Source: JAJPHW01 sp963771505
GTDB taxonomy: Bacteria > Acidobacteriota > Terriglobia > Terriglobales > Acidobacteriaceae
Reading direction: 5' to 3'
NCBI GenBank assembly: GCA_963771505.1
Contig: CAVYTO010000001.1
Span: 1,054,001-1,118,000 of the forward strand
DNA: 64,000 bases
The notes beneath the pieces were generated by a model, which made no database searches, was not told the DNA's origin, and saw only the letters and a program-made list of their open reading frames with translations. Positions 63,062 through 64,000 of the stretch are shown piece by piece. How positions within the stretch are numbered: the first letter of the stretch is position 1; the number at the start of each line of letters is the position of its first letter. Made by a program: the position numbers and the translations under genes.

Positions 63062-64000
63062 CTAGGGTGGCGTGCTCTCGCTGGTTTCCTGAGAAGGCGC
63101 GCTTTCGTTTCCGCGTAGATCGACTGCCGAGACTGAGTAGGAGTAGGTCTTCCCCGCCTGAACGGTCGAATCGCGAAATGCCGCCACATGGACCATCTCA
63201 TTGGTCACGCGGCTGGCGGAGCCAGTTCCCTCGCGGCGGTAGACGTGATATCCGGCGAGATCGGCATCGCGCACCGGCGACCAGGTGAGATCGATGAAAG
63301 ACGGTTGTCCGGGTCCGGAAAAGACTGCCTGCAATCCCTCGGGGACGGCTGGAGGGAACGTATCGTGGGTGACGACTGCGATTTCAGGCGAACCGTCGCT
63401 CTCGACTTGCATTTCCGCTTTTCCGGGGACATTGGCAGCAGTGACGGTTGAAACCCGGTAGCGATATTGTTTCTCCCACTCGATGCCGCGATCCAAGAAC
63501 TGAGGAGAAGAACCAAAGGGGATTTCGGCAAGGGCCGAGTCTGGGCCTTGCCCTGCTTCTTCGCGGTAGAGCCGGAAAAAGTTATGCATGTCCGGTTGGC
63601 TGGGCCAATCGACAGGATCCCATGAAACCTGGACTCCTTCCGCGGTCGCAGTCGCTTTCACCCCGGTTGGGGCTGCCGCGACTCGAAAAGCTGGCACGCC
63701 AACCTGATTCGACAATCCGGACGAGCGGCCCGTTTCGTTGTCCACTTCGACTGCGTAAAACAAATTGGAGCCGATATCATTCGAGAGAATGGAATCCGGC
63801 AGCACATCCACGTAACTTGCTTGAGCTTTTTCCTTGCCCGCCGCGACTTTCGCCGGTGCAACAACTTCCCCGACCTTTTCGCATTTCTGCGTCGATTGCG
63901 CGTTGCGGCATACAATTGTCGGTCCCTCATGAACGATTGTTTGACGATCGGTGGTGCGGGTGGGAACGGTCCAAGCGAGATAAACGCGGTTCCCTTTTCG
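63062..64000 (-). CDS. Fibronectin type III protein (5' end outside window)
   Basis: The frame is open from the stop at 63062 to the right edge (312 residues), so the start is missing. Three fibronectin type III modules can be read: near the edge (RVYLAWTVPTRTTD), in the middle (GVKATATAEGVQVSWDPVDW, then KQYRYRVSTVTA) and at the end (LTWSPVRDADLAGYHVYRREGTGSASRVTNE ... KTYSYSVSAVDLRGNES). A CRNAQSTQKC pair could form a disulfide. Probably secreted and surface associated; the signal peptide would be outside the window. Confidence 0.85.
   Translation of the reverse strand, partial: RKGNRVYLAWTVPTRTTDRQTIVHEGPTIVCRNAQSTQKCEKVGEVVAPAKVAAGKEKAQASYVDVLPDSILSNDIGSNLFYAVEVDNETGRSSGLSNQVGVPAFRVAAAPTGVKATATAEGVQVSWDPVDWPSQPDMHNFFRLYREEAGQGPDSALAEIPFGSSPQFLDRGIEWEKQYRYRVSTVTAANVPGKAEMQVESDGSPEIAVVTHDTFPPAVPEGLQAVFSGPGQPSFIDLTWSPVRDADLAGYHVYRREGTGSASRVTNEMVHVAAFRDSTVQAGKTYSYSVSAVDLRGNESAPSQETSESTPP

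Overview
The window looks like a chromosomal segment from an Acidobacteriota (Terriglobia-like) soil bacterium. This is an inference. It rests on moderate-to-high GC, a Ser/Thr kinase fused to a winged-helix domain and TPRs, two DUF4097 proteins, a HAF-repeat secreted protein, many alternative start codons, and the gene order prs-rplY-pth-rpsF-rpsR-rplI. Most genes are housekeeping and tightly packed, with many 4-base overlaps. There are no rRNA genes, phage genes, insertion sequences or CRISPR arrays.

Layout. 0-3 kb: a wHTH-kinase-TPR signalling protein that runs off the left edge. 3-7 kb: a secreted HAF-repeat protein with a clear terminator, then the three-subunit proton-translocating transhydrogenase pntAa-pntAb-pntB. 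7-12.8 kb: an OmpA-like envelope protein, dGTPase, a Gfo/Idh/MocA dehydrogenase, a TonB-like protein and a DUF4097 protein. 12.9-17.2 kb: a small membrane ORF, miaA, a GH3 nagZ-like hydrolase, a lipoprotein and a zinc-ribbon membrane protein. 17.3-20.2 kb: the pyrimidine operon pyrR-pyrB-pyrC, ending in a palindromic REP/MITE-like element that touches the kbl stop codon. 20.3-29.3 kb: kbl, purN, a PDZ/S41 protein lacking the canonical catalytic pair, PBP1A, a C26 amidotransferase, hypothetical genes and a frameshifted ispE. 29.3-33.2 kb: tRNA-Gln and the prs/ribosomal-protein cluster.

33.4-37.5 kb: an accessory module of ECF sigma factor, membrane anti-sigma factor with HEAT-like repeats, secreted DUF4097 beta-repeat protein and secreted double-PDZ coiled-coil protein. 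This is the best candidate in the window for a poorly described cell-envelope sensing system. 37.5-41.2 kb: a GAF-GAF-GGDEF diguanylate cyclase and recG. 41.3-45.2 kb: a multicopper oxidase and a large phosphoesterase lipoprotein. About eleven reading-frame breaks fall in one 1.45 kb stretch shared by both genes, which points to locally poor sequence. 45.3-48.2 kb: an FNR-type regulator and two divergent tandem-domain universal stress proteins, with two Crp/Fnr-like palindromes 22 bp apart between them.

48.3-58.3 kb: selA, DUF488, an MCE-domain protein with five exact 34-residue repeats, lipA, a PepSY-like protein, a PilZ protein, fabF with two tandem acyl carrier proteins, dtd, folP and an HpcH-type aldolase. 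58.3-64 kb: a possible structured RNA and a small ORF, a secreted Asp-box (sialidase-fold) protein, an OppD-type ATPase, a metallophosphoesterase, RNase HI with an extra C-terminal beta tail, and a fibronectin type III protein that runs off the right edge.

All functions are read from motifs in the translated sequence. No database search was run.
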